Source: an uncultured Eubacterium sp. (GTDB lineage: Bacteria > Bacillota > Clostridia > Lachnospirales > Lachnospiraceae). Taken from it: a stretch of DNA of 37,345 nucleotides. A program made the position numbers and the translations under genes. Under the pieces are notes generated by a model that saw nothing but the letters and a program-made list of their open reading frames with translations, did not search any database and was not told where the DNA came from. Positions 18,585 to 26,977 of this stretch are shown here, in pieces; within the stretch, counting starts at the first letter, position 1; each line of letters opens with the position of its first letter. Location of the stretch: contig CAMDYG010000025.1 of the NCBI GenBank assembly GCA_945910225.1, positions 1-37,345 on the forward strand. Reading direction: 5' to 3'.

Positions 18585-18601
18585 TTAATTCCTTTCCGGA
18601 A

Positions 18602-19528
18602 TTATCGCTCAATAATATCATTATTCATGGTAAATACCATATCCAGACTTATAATATCTCTATACATAAGATTAGAATTGCCATTAACCATTATCTTAAC
18701 TCCATCAATGCCATCAAGTCCTGCAAGGGAATTGACTATTGAAAATATAGTAACATTACTTTTTGCATTTACCATATCAGATGCAAATTCAGAACTCAGA
18801 TTTACATAGCATATCTTATCAACAACAGATATGCTTAAAAGTTCAGTTGTTGATGGTACTGTCTGATATAACCCTGATTCCTCAGGACCATTTATTATCT
18901 GTTCAACAACAACTTTCTCTAAGGATACATTTTTGTTATAACATATTTTCTTTCTTGTCTTGACAAGAGCATCTCCTGTTTTATTACCATAGTAAAGATT
19001 AATATTAACCCACTGTACCTGCGAAACAGCTCCTTCTGATGCATCCACAAAATCATCTGCACTCATATTTCCAATAACTGTTCCATCACTATAAGCTGCA
19101 TCTTTACCATCAACATAGAATCTTACATAGACCACTTCACTTATCTGTGACAGCTCTTTTACAACAGCTGCTCTGTATAGAGTTTCGGTATCCGGTTTCA
19201 TTCCATAATATGAATTATCAAAGTATACATTAGCGTATATTCCACTGAACTCAACTGTAGGTGCATTAACTGAAGCCGGCTTAATAACAGAATTGTCTTT
19301 TCCACTGTCAGAATTCATTGCATCAAACATCTGTCTTGCAACATCTACAGAATCCGTCTGTTTTATGTATATAGTTCTTGATACAAGTGAACCTCCGTCT
19401 GAACCAGCAAAATATATAGTATAAGCTGTTCCTTCTTTCTTGGAATCACAAGCCGCAGACATAAAAAGCATCATAACTGTCAGCATCACACACATTATTC
19501 TCTTTTGCGATACTTTAATAATATTCAT
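18602..19528 (-). CDS. GerMN-domain lipoprotein
   Basis: A 308-residue exported protein with a signal peptide (basic KVSQKR, hydrophobic 11-23) and probable lipidation at Cys27 (MSAACDS, an imperfect lipobox with Ser at -3). Two GerMN-type domains follow, at about residues 36-155 and 165-285. The second shows the clear pattern EKVVVEQIINGPEESG then TVPSTTELLSISVVDKICYVNLSSEF. GerMN domains occur in the B. subtilis germination/sporulation protein GerM and in actinobacterial LpqB. It follows the sensor kinase by 16 bases with a GGAG site and precedes comEC by 17 bases, so it is co-transcribed. It may modulate the kinase, which is inference. Confidence 0.85.
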   Translation of the reverse strand: MNIIKVSQKRIMCVMLTVMMLFMSAACDSKKEGTAYTIYFAGSDGGSLVSRTIYIKQTDSVDVARQMFDAMNSDSGKDNSVIKPASVNAPTVEFSGIYANVYFDNSYYGMKPDTETLYRAAVVKELSQISEVVYVRFYVDGKDAAYSDGTVIGNMSADDFVDASEGAVSQVQWVNINLYYGNKTGDALVKTRKKICYNKNVSLEKVVVEQIINGPEESGLYQTVPSTTELLSISVVDKICYVNLSSEFASDMVNAKSNVTIFSIVNSLAGLDGIDGVKIMVNGNSNLMYRDIISLDMVFTMNNDIIER

Positions 19529-19544
19529 AGCTTCTCCTTATCCA

Positions 19545-21035
19545 TTACTGCATTTCAACATAATTAAGCGGAATTCTCATAGTGAATGTAGTTCCAGAAT
19601 TCTCTTCACTGTGAACCTTTATCGTTCCATGGTGCATAAGTATAATATTACGCACTATGGCAAGTCCAAGTCCTGTGCCACCTGTTTCTCTTGATCTTGC
19701 TTTGTCAACCCGATAGAATCGCTCAAATATCTTATTAATGCTTTCTTCCGGTATTCCTATACCCGAATCCTCAACTCTTACATAAAAGTACTGATAGTCG
19801 GCATTAAGTGAAACATGAACCCATCCATCATCTATATTATACTTGATAGCATTCTCTACAAGATTAGAAATAACCTGTGTGATCTTTACTTCATCCACCT
19901 GTGCTACAACTGGCCTGAAGCTTTCAAAAAGAAGTTCGACATTCTTTTTCTGTGCAATTGGCTTAAGTCTTTTAAGAGTCATCTCCATTAATTCATTCAT
20001 ATTAACAGATGCAAGATTAAGTGATGCTACAGACTTATCCATTCTTACAAGTGTCAGAAGATCCTCTATAATCTTGCTTTCCCTGTCAATCTCTGTAACA
20101 ATATCCTGCATGAATTCCTGATACACTTCCAGAGGTACATTCTCCTGCGTATTAAGTGACTCAGCCAGTACTTTTATTGAGGTTATCGGTGTTTTTAACT
20201 CATGGGACACATTTGAAACAAATTCTGCTCTCGACTGGTCTGTTTCATTAGCCTTATCCATAATCCCATTAAAGTCATGAGCCATTTCCCTGATTTCCGT
20301 ATACCCTTTCACTGGTATTCTCTCATCTGTATGTCCTGCATTAACATTAGCAACAATATCAATAATCTTTCTGACAGGCCTGTTAAGGAAATATATTCCA
20401 ACCATCAGCTCAGCCAGACATAATGTTATTATTACAATCTTAATATTATTATTCTGCTTATTAACATTAAGAAACATAGCATCGAGTTCTGTATAATCAA
20501 GGTCTGCTACAAGAACAGCAATAAAGTCACCCTGCTCATTATATATAGGAACAGCTGCCTCTATATTTCCTGTTTCTTTATCATATCCGGAACTATTCTT
20601 ATGGTTATCGAATATTTCAAATACCCTTGAATTAATAATTGTCTTATCAGTATCTGTAAAATATGTATCTGTATATATTACATAATTCTTATCAACAACA
20701 CGTATCCTTATCTGATTCAGTGCTGAATAACTGTTAAGCCTGCTGTTCATTCCATTATCATCTGCATCCTTCAGGCTTGAATAATTCGCATATTCTGCAG
20801 CAATCAATACTGCTTCGTTCTGCACAACAGCAGTCTGTCTTGAAATAACAGACTGCTTGTATATATACTCAAATCCTTCAAATGTAAATATAACTGCAAT
20901 TATTATAATAATTGCTCCCAGCACAAACTGATGCACTGAATACTTGCATACAAATCTGAAAATATTATTAAAGATACCTTTTAAGGTTATCTTTCTGCGA
21001 TTAATCCCTCTGCTTTTCTTATTCTTACTAAACAT
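19545..21035 (-). CDS. Membrane sensor histidine kinase (HAMP-HisKA-HATPase)
   Basis: A 496-residue kinase with a cytoplasmic basic N-terminus, membrane helix at about 38-57, an extracytoplasmic sensor domain of some 140 residues (58-197), a second helix (198-217), HAMP (218-265), a HisKA domain with phospho-acceptor His278 in SNVSHELKTPITS, N-box NLVENAIKYN (Asn395), G1 DSGIGIP (423-429), and G2 GGTGLGLAI (452-460). This is the PhoR/WalK-like architecture. The sensor domain has a PAS/Cache-like look (ESIN-free strands IRVVDKNYVIYTD and IEAAVPIYNEQGDFIAVLVADL). The start overlaps the end of the regulator gene by 8 bases. The signal is unknown. Confidence 0.92.
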   Translation of the reverse strand: MFSKNKKSRGINRRKITLKGIFNNIFRFVCKYSVHQFVLGAIIIIIAVIFTFEGFEYIYKQSVISRQTAVVQNEAVLIAAEYANYSSLKDADDNGMNSRLNSYSALNQIRIRVVDKNYVIYTDTYFTDTDKTIINSRVFEIFDNHKNSSGYDKETGNIEAAVPIYNEQGDFIAVLVADLDYTELDAMFLNVNKQNNNIKIVIITLCLAELMVGIYFLNRPVRKIIDIVANVNAGHTDERIPVKGYTEIREMAHDFNGIMDKANETDQSRAEFVSNVSHELKTPITSIKVLAESLNTQENVPLEVYQEFMQDIVTEIDRESKIIEDLLTLVRMDKSVASLNLASVNMNELMEMTLKRLKPIAQKKNVELLFESFRPVVAQVDEVKITQVISNLVENAIKYNIDDGWVHVSLNADYQYFYVRVEDSGIGIPEESINKIFERFYRVDKARSRETGGTGLGLAIVRNIILMHHGTIKVHSEENSGTTFTMRIPLNYVEMQ

Positions 21036-21717
21036 TAAAGTAATATCCTACTCCCCATTTTGTGTGAATATACTTAGGTTCACTCGGATTATCTTCTATC
21101 TTCTCTCTAAGCCTTCTCATATGGACATCAACAGTTCTTCCATCTCCAGTGTAGTCATGTCCCCACACAGTCTTTAAGAGGCTGTCCCTGCTGTATACCT
21201 TTCCTGTATTAACTGCAAGCAGCTCCAACAGGTCAAATTCTTTTGCTGTAAGATTAATTTCCCTGCCAGAGATATAGAGATTCCTGCTGTCGCAATCTAT
21301 TTTCATATCGCCGGCAATTATTACATTGCTCTTTGCCACAGCTTTTTCTTTGACAGAATTTCTTCTTAAAATAGCCTTCATTCTTGCCTTAACCTCAAGT
21401 ATGTTAAAAGGCTTAGTTATATAGTCATCTGCGCCGTAATCCAGTCCAAGTATCTTATCCATATCATCTCCCTTGGCAGTAAGCATAATTATCGGAACAT
21501 CCGAGAATTCTCTTATCTGCTGGCACACAGATAATCCATCAAGCTTGGGAAGCATTATATCCAGAAGGATAATGTCATATTCATTATTTCTTGCATACTC
21601 AAGGGCTTCTTCTCCGTCATAAGCACAGTCAACAACACTATAATCCTGTATAAGACTAAACTTTAATCCTTTAACTATCATCTTCTCATCATCAACAACT
21701 AAAACCCTTCCTGCCAT
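21028..21717 (-). CDS. OmpR/PhoB-family response regulator
   Basis: A 229-residue transcription regulator. The receiver domain (1-118) has acidic Asp9/Asp10, phospho-acceptor Asp53 (IILLDIMLP), Thr80 and Lys102 (ITKPF). The C-terminal winged helix (130-229) has the OmpR-type ending GKVYSRDSLLKTVWGHDY and VDVHMRRLREKIE followed by IHTKWGVGYYF. It resembles the WalR/ResD/PhoP group. It begins 42 bases after comEA with an AAGGAG site and overlaps the kinase gene by 8 bases, so the pair is translationally coupled. Targets are unknown; autoregulation of the com operon is possible. Confidence 0.93.
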   Translation of the reverse strand: MAGRVLVVDDEKMIVKGLKFSLIQDYSVVDCAYDGEEALEYARNNEYDIILLDIMLPKLDGLSVCQQIREFSDVPIIMLTAKGDDMDKILGLDYGADDYITKPFNILEVKARMKAILRRNSVKEKAVAKSNVIIAGDMKIDCDSRNLYISGREINLTAKEFDLLELLAVNTGKVYSRDSLLKTVWGHDYTGDGRTVDVHMRRLREKIEDNPSEPKYIHTKWGVGYYFNV

Positions 21718-21759
21718 AACACTGCTCCTTCTTTATCTACTCTGTATCACATATCAAGT

Positions 21760-22362
21760 CTATACACAGATATGCTCCTTTATCTTATTGTAGGCAGATT
21801 CTTTAATACCAGAAACATTCATAATATCTTCTATACTTTCAAATCTGCCATTATCATTCCTATACTCAATTATCTGCGCTGCCCTTGCACTTCCTATACC
21901 AGGCAACTTTGTAAGCTGGGATTCACCTGCCTCATTAATATTAATAAGTCCATTATCCTCTGTCTGCTGCACTGTAATCTGTTCTCCATATGCCGGTATA
22001 TATATACGTTCTCCATCTTTCAGAACAGCCGCCATATTAATTGATGACACATCGGCATCCTCTGTTATTCCACCTGCAAGCTCCACCGCCTCATATATGC
22101 GCATGGAACTGCTGCACTTCACAACGCCTGATTCTCTTACATTGCCACACACATACACATATATATCATCTGTCTGTGACTCTGCGTACTGATATGTGTC
22201 TGATATATCAGCAGCAGTATCCCCTGCAGCAAATGTATCCTGGTTATCTTCTGTATTCCTGCGTGATGATACATATATAATGCCTGCAATAACTATAAAC
22301 AACGCACATACAGCATACTTAATGATATGTATATTCTTTTTTAAAAATAATTTGTAATTCAT
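21760..22362 (-). CDS. comEA: ComEA-like DNA receptor (SLBB and helix-hairpin-helix)
   Basis: A 200-residue membrane-anchored DNA-binding protein that captures double-stranded DNA outside the membrane during transformation. A membrane helix lies at about 13-31, then a flexible acidic linker (35-65), an SLBB domain (67-125, with VYVCGNVRESGVV and AVELAGGIT), and a C-terminal tandem helix-hairpin-helix domain (138-200, ININEAGESQLTKLPGIG and ESIEDIMNVSGIKE). The frame extends to a TTG at 22368, but GGAG lies 7 bases before the ATG at 22362 and only 1 base before the TTG, which decides the start. It is the first gene of the six-gene operon. Confidence 0.9.
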   Translation of the reverse strand: MNYKLFLKKNIHIIKYAVCALFIVIAGIIYVSSRRNTEDNQDTFAAGDTAADISDTYQYAESQTDDIYVYVCGNVRESGVVKCSSSMRIYEAVELAGGITEDADVSSINMAAVLKDGERIYIPAYGEQITVQQTEDNGLININEAGESQLTKLPGIGSARAAQIIEYRNDNGRFESIEDIMNVSGIKESAYNKIKEHICV

Positions 22363-22371
22363 GTACAATCT

Positions 22372-22392
22372 CCTTTCCCCTGCGGGTTAAGG
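22372..22392 (-). promoter_or_regulatory. Hairpin overlapping the comEA ribosome-binding site
   Basis: In the minus-strand leader, CCTT-aa-CCC pairs with GGG-ga-AAGG around a 3-base loop. The 3' arm includes the AAGG of the comEA Shine-Dalgarno sequence, so folding would hide it. It is short and has two internal mismatches, so regulation is speculative. Confidence 0.35.
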
Positions 22393-22415
22393 AAATCCTC
22401 TTTGCGTACTCTCTT

Positions 22416-22444
22416 ATTTTACAGAATTGTTCTAGTTAATACAA
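22416..22444 (-). promoter_or_regulatory. Putative promoter of the comEA-holA operon
   Basis: On the minus strand, TTGTAT (22439-22444) and TAAAAT (22416-22421) are exactly 17 bases apart. The start near 22409 gives a leader of about 47 bases. It lies back to back with the divergent promoter of the YfhO-like gene. Confidence 0.55.
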
Positions 22445-22464
22445 GTCTATTTTTAGTTTGAATA

Positions 22465-22493
22465 TTTACACTGTTTTCTTTCTTTGGTAAAAT
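22465..22493 (+). promoter_or_regulatory. Putative promoter of the YfhO-like gene and argH
   Basis: TTTACA (22465-22470) and TAAAAT (22488-22493) with the ideal 17-base spacer, about 30 bases before the ATG at 22524. Confidence 0.6.
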
Positions 22494-22523
22494 AGCACTA
22501 TTAACGGCTAAGGGAGGAAAGCC

Positions 22524-25241
22524 ATGAATTCATCTAAGAAATCAATTTTAAATTCTAATCTTACATATGTCATAGCATTTGTGCTTCCACTTATTATGAT
22601 GGTGGCACTCTACTATACAAGAGAGATTTTTCCATGGGGAAAGAACTGCTATCTGCGTTCTGACATGTATCACCAGTATGCCCCTTTTTTCTCTGAATTA
22701 TGGCATAAGATAAGACACGGCGAAAGCCTGACTTATTCGTGGGATATCGGTATGGGAACTAATTTTACATCGCTTTATGCATATTACCTTGCAAGTCCTG
22801 TAAACTGGTTCATTGTACTCTTTCCACAAAAGTATATGATAGAAATCATGAACAGCATTATCATATTAAAAATTGCTGCCAGCAGCCTTTCTATCACTTA
22901 CTACATCACTAAGCATTTTAACACTAAAACATGTGTTGCCGCTCTGTTTGGTATATTCTACGGAATGTCCGGATTCATTGCAGCTTACAGCTGGAACATA
23001 ATGTGGCTTGACTGTGTTATTCTTGTTCCACTAATTATGCTCGGTCTTGAAAGACTTGTGAATGAGAACAAATGTATATTTTATTGTATAACTCTTGGTT
23101 TATGCATATTTACTAATTACTATATTGCAATTATGGTATGCCTGTCAGTTGTTATTTATTTCATTGTTCTTATCATTGCATATGATGGACCTAAAAGTCC
23201 GGTGCGCTATATTAAAAAATGTATTAATTTCTGCATATATTCTTTACTTGCAGGTGGACTTGGAGCATGTCTTCTGCTTCCTGAGTTCTATACATTTTCG
23301 CTGTCAGCATCAAGTGATACAACATTTCCAGAAAAGCTGAATTCTTATTTCAGTATCCTGGCTGTACTCACAAGACAGTTAATTGATATCCCGGTACATC
23401 TTGGACTCGACCATCATCCTAATATATACTGCGGAGTTGCTGTATTTTTATTGCTTCCGCTCTATATAATGTGCAAAAAAGTTAATGCACGCGAAAAGAT
23501 TGGCAAATGCATTATCCTGCTCATCTTCCTTACTGCATTTAATCTGAATATTCCTAATTATATATGGCACGGATTTCATTTTCCTAACAGTCTTCCCTGC
23601 AGGCAGTCATTTATTTATATTTTCTTCCTGCTGACTATGTGTTTTGAAGCTGTCAACAATCTGAAATCTTTCAGCAACCGCCAGCTTGGTACATCTTTAT
23701 GGATATCAGTCGGCCTGCTTGTACTTATTGAGCAGCTGTTTACCACGGATAATACTTATTCCTTTACAGCTGTATATACAAGCGGAATATTTATTCTTAT
23801 ATATGCACTTTTTATGTTTATTAACAACAATGCCAGATTAAGAATTCCTTTAGTTCTTATCCTGACATTCTCTGTATCAATTATTGAATGTACCATGAAC
23901 ATGGATTCAACAGGTATCGGAACTACAAGCCGTACATCATATCTTCTTGATTATGATGCAGTTAAGACTGTCACTGATACTGTTGCTTCTGAAGATGATT
24001 CATTCTACAGAATGGATAAAATATTTGGCGCACGTTCTAAAAATGATGGCGCATGGCATAATTACAGGACTGTTTCAACATTCTCTTCTACATGCAATGC
24101 CGGTATGTCAAAGCTTTACAACCTGCTTGGCATGGAGAACTCAACCAACGCTTATGGATGCAATGGTCTTACTGCTGTGACAAGTTCATTATTCAGTGTA
24201 AAGTACTCTATAAGTAACAGACTTCTGGTAGAGAGTGATCTTCGCAGCTATTACACCGGTAACGATGGCGAATTCGTATATAAAAATAATTACACGCTTC
24301 CTATCGGTTTTGCAATTAATAATGAGTCTGCATGGCATCTGAATCTTTCCACATCTAATAATGGTATTGAGAATCAGAATGTACTTATTGAGTCAATGAC
24401 AGGAATCAGTGATCTGTATACATTTGTTGATGAATTTCCAACACAGTCTGACTGTTTTATCACTCCTGTAAAAAGTGCCCATATGTATCTAACTGTTGAG
24501 AACAAATCTGCAGATACTGTTACTGTTAAGATTAATGACAAAGAATATAATTATACTAATATGAAAAACAATAACCGTATCTTAGATATTGGTTATGTGA
24601 CTCCTACGGACAACATCGAAGTTACCTGTGATTCTGGAATGAATCTTACAGCATACAGTCTTGATTCTGATAAGTTCATTAAAGCATATAATATACTTAA
24701 TTCTGAATCTTACCAGGTTGAGAAATTTGATGATACACATTTTAAGGGAACTATTACTGTTTCTGAGGATAAAACATTACTGTTTTCTATTCCATTTGAT
24801 GATGGATGGTCAATTTATATTGATGGTAAGAAAGTGGATTCTTACATGTGGAAAAAAGCTCTTTTATGCACAGATATTACAACAGGTACTCATACTGTTG
24901 AATTAAAATATCGTCCAGTGAACTTAATATTGGGTTGCTTTATTACCGCATTTAGCATTATTATATTGATTGGCATTTATATTTTCAGCCGTCTGATTAA
25001 AAAAGGAACAATCCGCACAGACAAATGGCCTGTATTCATTAAGAAATATCTTGAATTGCCTGTCAGTAATTCGCATGATAATTCTGAAGATTCACTCTTG
25101 CATGAAAGTATAGAAGATTCTATTCTTGATGAAATGGATGATTTTGATAACCTTGAAATACAATCTGATGATCAGGCATCAGATGATGACGATAATGCCA
25201 GCTTAGATGAAAAAAACAATTTAAACACGGAGGATTTATAA
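22524..25241 (+). CDS. YfhO-family membrane protein (GT-C-like)
   Basis: A 905-residue polytopic membrane protein of the YfhO family, members of which are linked to glycosylation of lipoteichoic or other wall polymers (GT-C-like fold). The N-terminus has IFPWGKNCYLRSDMYHQYAP followed by FFSELWHKIRHGESLTYSWD and GMGTNF, the most conserved YfhO stretch in the first outer loop. About 12 membrane segments follow to residue 460, then a large extracytoplasmic domain (470-800) with IPFDDGWSIYIDGKKVD and a last helix near 805-830. The tail (about 845-905) is strongly acidic. GGGAGG lies 6 bases before the ATG. The stop codon abuts the argH ATG, so argH is co-transcribed. Confidence 0.85.
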   Translation: MNSSKKSILNSNLTYVIAFVLPLIMMVALYYTREIFPWGKNCYLRSDMYHQYAPFFSELWHKIRHGESLTYSWDIGMGTNFTSLYAYYLASPVNWFIVLFPQKYMIEIMNSIIILKIAASSLSITYYITKHFNTKTCVAALFGIFYGMSGFIAAYSWNIMWLDCVILVPLIMLGLERLVNENKCIFYCITLGLCIFTNYYIAIMVCLSVVIYFIVLIIAYDGPKSPVRYIKKCINFCIYSLLAGGLGACLLLPEFYTFSLSASSDTTFPEKLNSYFSILAVLTRQLIDIPVHLGLDHHPNIYCGVAVFLLLPLYIMCKKVNAREKIGKCIILLIFLTAFNLNIPNYIWHGFHFPNSLPCRQSFIYIFFLLTMCFEAVNNLKSFSNRQLGTSLWISVGLLVLIEQLFTTDNTYSFTAVYTSGIFILIYALFMFINNNARLRIPLVLILTFSVSIIECTMNMDSTGIGTTSRTSYLLDYDAVKTVTDTVASEDDSFYRMDKIFGARSKNDGAWHNYRTVSTFSSTCNAGMSKLYNLLGMENSTNAYGCNGLTAVTSSLFSVKYSISNRLLVESDLRSYYTGNDGEFVYKNNYTLPIGFAINNESAWHLNLSTSNNGIENQNVLIESMTGISDLYTFVDEFPTQSDCFITPVKSAHMYLTVENKSADTVTVKINDKEYNYTNMKNNNRILDIGYVTPTDNIEVTCDSGMNLTAYSLDSDKFIKAYNILNSESYQVEKFDDTHFKGTITVSEDKTLLFSIPFDDGWSIYIDGKKVDSYMWKKALLCTDITTGTHTVELKYRPVNLILGCFITAFSIIILIGIYIFSRLIKKGTIRTDKWPVFIKKYLELPVSNSHDNSEDSLLHESIEDSILDEMDDFDNLEIQSDDQASDDDDNASLDEKNNLNTEDL

Positions 25242-26618
25242 ATGAAACTTTGGGGTGGACGATTCACTAAAGAAACTAATGAACTTGTTAATAACTTCAA
25301 TGCGTCAATTTCATTTGACCAGAAGTTCTATAAACAGGATATTGAAGGAAGTATTGCTCATGCTACTATGCTTGGAAAACAGGGAATTATTCCTGAAAGC
25401 GAAAGTGAGCAGATTGTAGAAGGTCTTAAGGGTATTCTTGCTGACATCGAATCAGGAAAGCTTGAAATTACTGATGAATATGAGGATATCCATACATTTA
25501 TGGAAGCAACTCTTATCGAGAGAATCGGTGATGCCGGAAAGAGACTTCACACAGGACGAAGCAGAAATGATCAGGTTGCCCTTGATATGAGACTTTACAC
25601 AAGGCAGGAGGTTCTTAATACTGACGCTGAACTTAAAGAGCTTATGGCTGTTATCTTAAGAATCATGAAAGAGAATACTCATACATTTATGCCGGGATTC
25701 ACTCATCTCCAGAAGGCACAGCCTGTTACCGTTGCTCATCATTTCGGTGCTTATTTCGAGATGTTCAAGCGTGACAGAAGCAGACTCCATGATATATATG
25801 AAAGAATGAACTACTGCCCTCTTGGTGCAGGCGCACTTGCAGGAACAACTTATCCATTAGACAGAGAGCTTACTGCTTCTCTCCTTGGTTTCTACGGACC
25901 AACACTTAACAGCATGGATTCTGTTTCTGACAGAGATTACCTTATTGAATTCTTATCTGCATTATCAACTATCATGATGCATTTAAGCCGTTTCTCTGAG
26001 GAAATATGTATCTGGAATTCTAACGAATACAGATTCATTGAACTTGATGACGCTTTCAGTACAGGAAGCTCTATCATGCCTCAGAAGAAGAACCCTGATA
26101 TCGCAGAGCTTGTAAGAGGCAAGACAGGCAGAGTATACGGCGCACTTATGAGCCTCCTTACAACAATGAAGGGTATTCCGCTTGCTTACAACAAGGATAT
26201 GCAGGAAGATAAGGAATTATCATTTGACGCATTTGACACAGCCAAGGGCTGCATCAGCCTTTTCAAGGGCATGATTGATACTATGAAGTTTAATAACAAT
26301 AGAATGGAAGATTCAGCTAAGAACGGCTTTACTAACGCTACTGATGCCGCTGATTATCTTGTTAAGAAGGGGGTTCCTTTCAGAGAAGCACATGGTATTG
26401 TAGGTCAGCTTGTTCTTATGTGCATTGAAAAAAATATTGCACTTGATGATCTTTCACTTGAAGAATATAAGGCTGTAAGCCCTGTATTTGATGAAGATAT
26501 CTACAAGGCAATCAGCCTTCAGACTTGTGTAGATAAGAGACTTACTCTTGGTGCTCCTGGACCAGAGGTTATGAATAAGGTTATTGCTATTTATGATAAA
26601 TATATGGAAGAGAATTAA
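25242..26618 (+). CDS. argH: Argininosuccinate lyase
   Basis: A 458-residue enzyme of the fumarase/aspartase superfamily that splits argininosuccinate into arginine and fumarate, the last step of arginine synthesis. It begins KLWGGRFTKETNELV. Conserved regions visible are LHTGRSRNDQVALD (near 105-118), PGFTHLQKAQPVT with the catalytic histidine near 160, and the signature GSSIMPQKKNPD with the catalytic serine near 280. Length is normal. The ATG follows the upstream stop with no gap, and GGAGG in the end of the YfhO-like gene serves as its ribosome-binding site. No argG is nearby. A repeat cluster follows the gene. Confidence 0.97.
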   Translation: MKLWGGRFTKETNELVNNFNASISFDQKFYKQDIEGSIAHATMLGKQGIIPESESEQIVEGLKGILADIESGKLEITDEYEDIHTFMEATLIERIGDAGKRLHTGRSRNDQVALDMRLYTRQEVLNTDAELKELMAVILRIMKENTHTFMPGFTHLQKAQPVTVAHHFGAYFEMFKRDRSRLHDIYERMNYCPLGAGALAGTTYPLDRELTASLLGFYGPTLNSMDSVSDRDYLIEFLSALSTIMMHLSRFSEEICIWNSNEYRFIELDDAFSTGSSIMPQKKNPDIAELVRGKTGRVYGALMSLLTTMKGIPLAYNKDMQEDKELSFDAFDTAKGCISLFKGMIDTMKFNNNRMEDSAKNGFTNATDAADYLVKKGVPFREAHGIVGQLVLMCIEKNIALDDLSLEEYKAVSPVFDEDIYKAISLQTCVDKRLTLGAPGPEVMNKVIAIYDKYMEEN

Positions 26619-26672
26619 ATAGTATTTCGGGGTGGTACAGTCTGTGAGTTAAGCATTAGTGCCAACTTTAGG

Positions 26673-26713
26673 TAAGCTGACCTAGTGGCTGTAAATGCCG
26701 CCATATACAGAGT
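26673..26713 (+). repeat. Repeat unit A core, third copy of the argH-parC repeat
   Basis: This 41-base segment, which includes TAGTGGCTGTAAATGCCGCC, matches the reverse complement of 26887-26927 at 39 of 41 positions. It is a third copy outside the main hairpin and could pair with unit C in place of unit B. Confidence 0.8.
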
Positions 26714-26737
26714 GATCTCGCCGGATAAGAACATATT

Positions 26738-26977
26738 TTTTACCGGTCGTCATGTCGAAGAAGTGCTTCACACTGCCGCAACTAAATTATAAGCTGCTCG
26801 TGTGACTGTTATGCCGCCATATACAAAAGTTTGGTGCTGGAAATCTCGTTTAAGCGAAGCGCGTTTGATTTCCAGCACCATTATAAACTCTGTATATGGC
26901 GGCATTTACAGCCACTAGAGCAGCTTATCTTAGTTGCGACAGTGTGAAGTACTTCTTCGACCGTACAACTGGTAAAT
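26738..26977. repeat. Long imperfect inverted repeat (about 110-bp arms)
   Basis: The left arm 26738-26845 and right arm 26867-26977 are near-complementary around a 21-base loop (26846-26866). Perfect blocks are a 14-bp inner stem TGGTGCTGGAAATC (26832-26845 with 26867-26880), the 15-bp ATGCCGCCATATACA, the 9-bp AAGCTGCTC and a block around GTCGAAGAAG and CTTCACACTG. A transcript from either side could form a hairpin over 100 bp long. It may be a MITE-like element or a large bidirectional terminator. No target-site duplication was identified. Confidence 0.85.
26832..26880. terminator. Inner hairpin, possible bidirectional terminator for argH and parC
   Basis: The perfect 14-bp GC-containing stem and 21-base loop lie between two convergent genes. 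The sequence after it on the plus strand (TTATAAAC) has no good T-run, so any termination may depend on the wider hairpin. Confidence 0.4.

Noticed and set aside
26629-26638. GGGGTGGTAC after argH, similar to the T-box antiterminator core GGGTGGNACCGCG
   Set aside because: The match stops after GGTAC, there is no specifier stem or downstream amino-acid gene on this strand, and it lies at the edge of the repeat cluster.
26738-26977. Insertion sequence
   Set aside because: No transposase frame exists in or beside the inverted repeat and no flanking target duplication was recognised; kept only as a repeat of unknown type.
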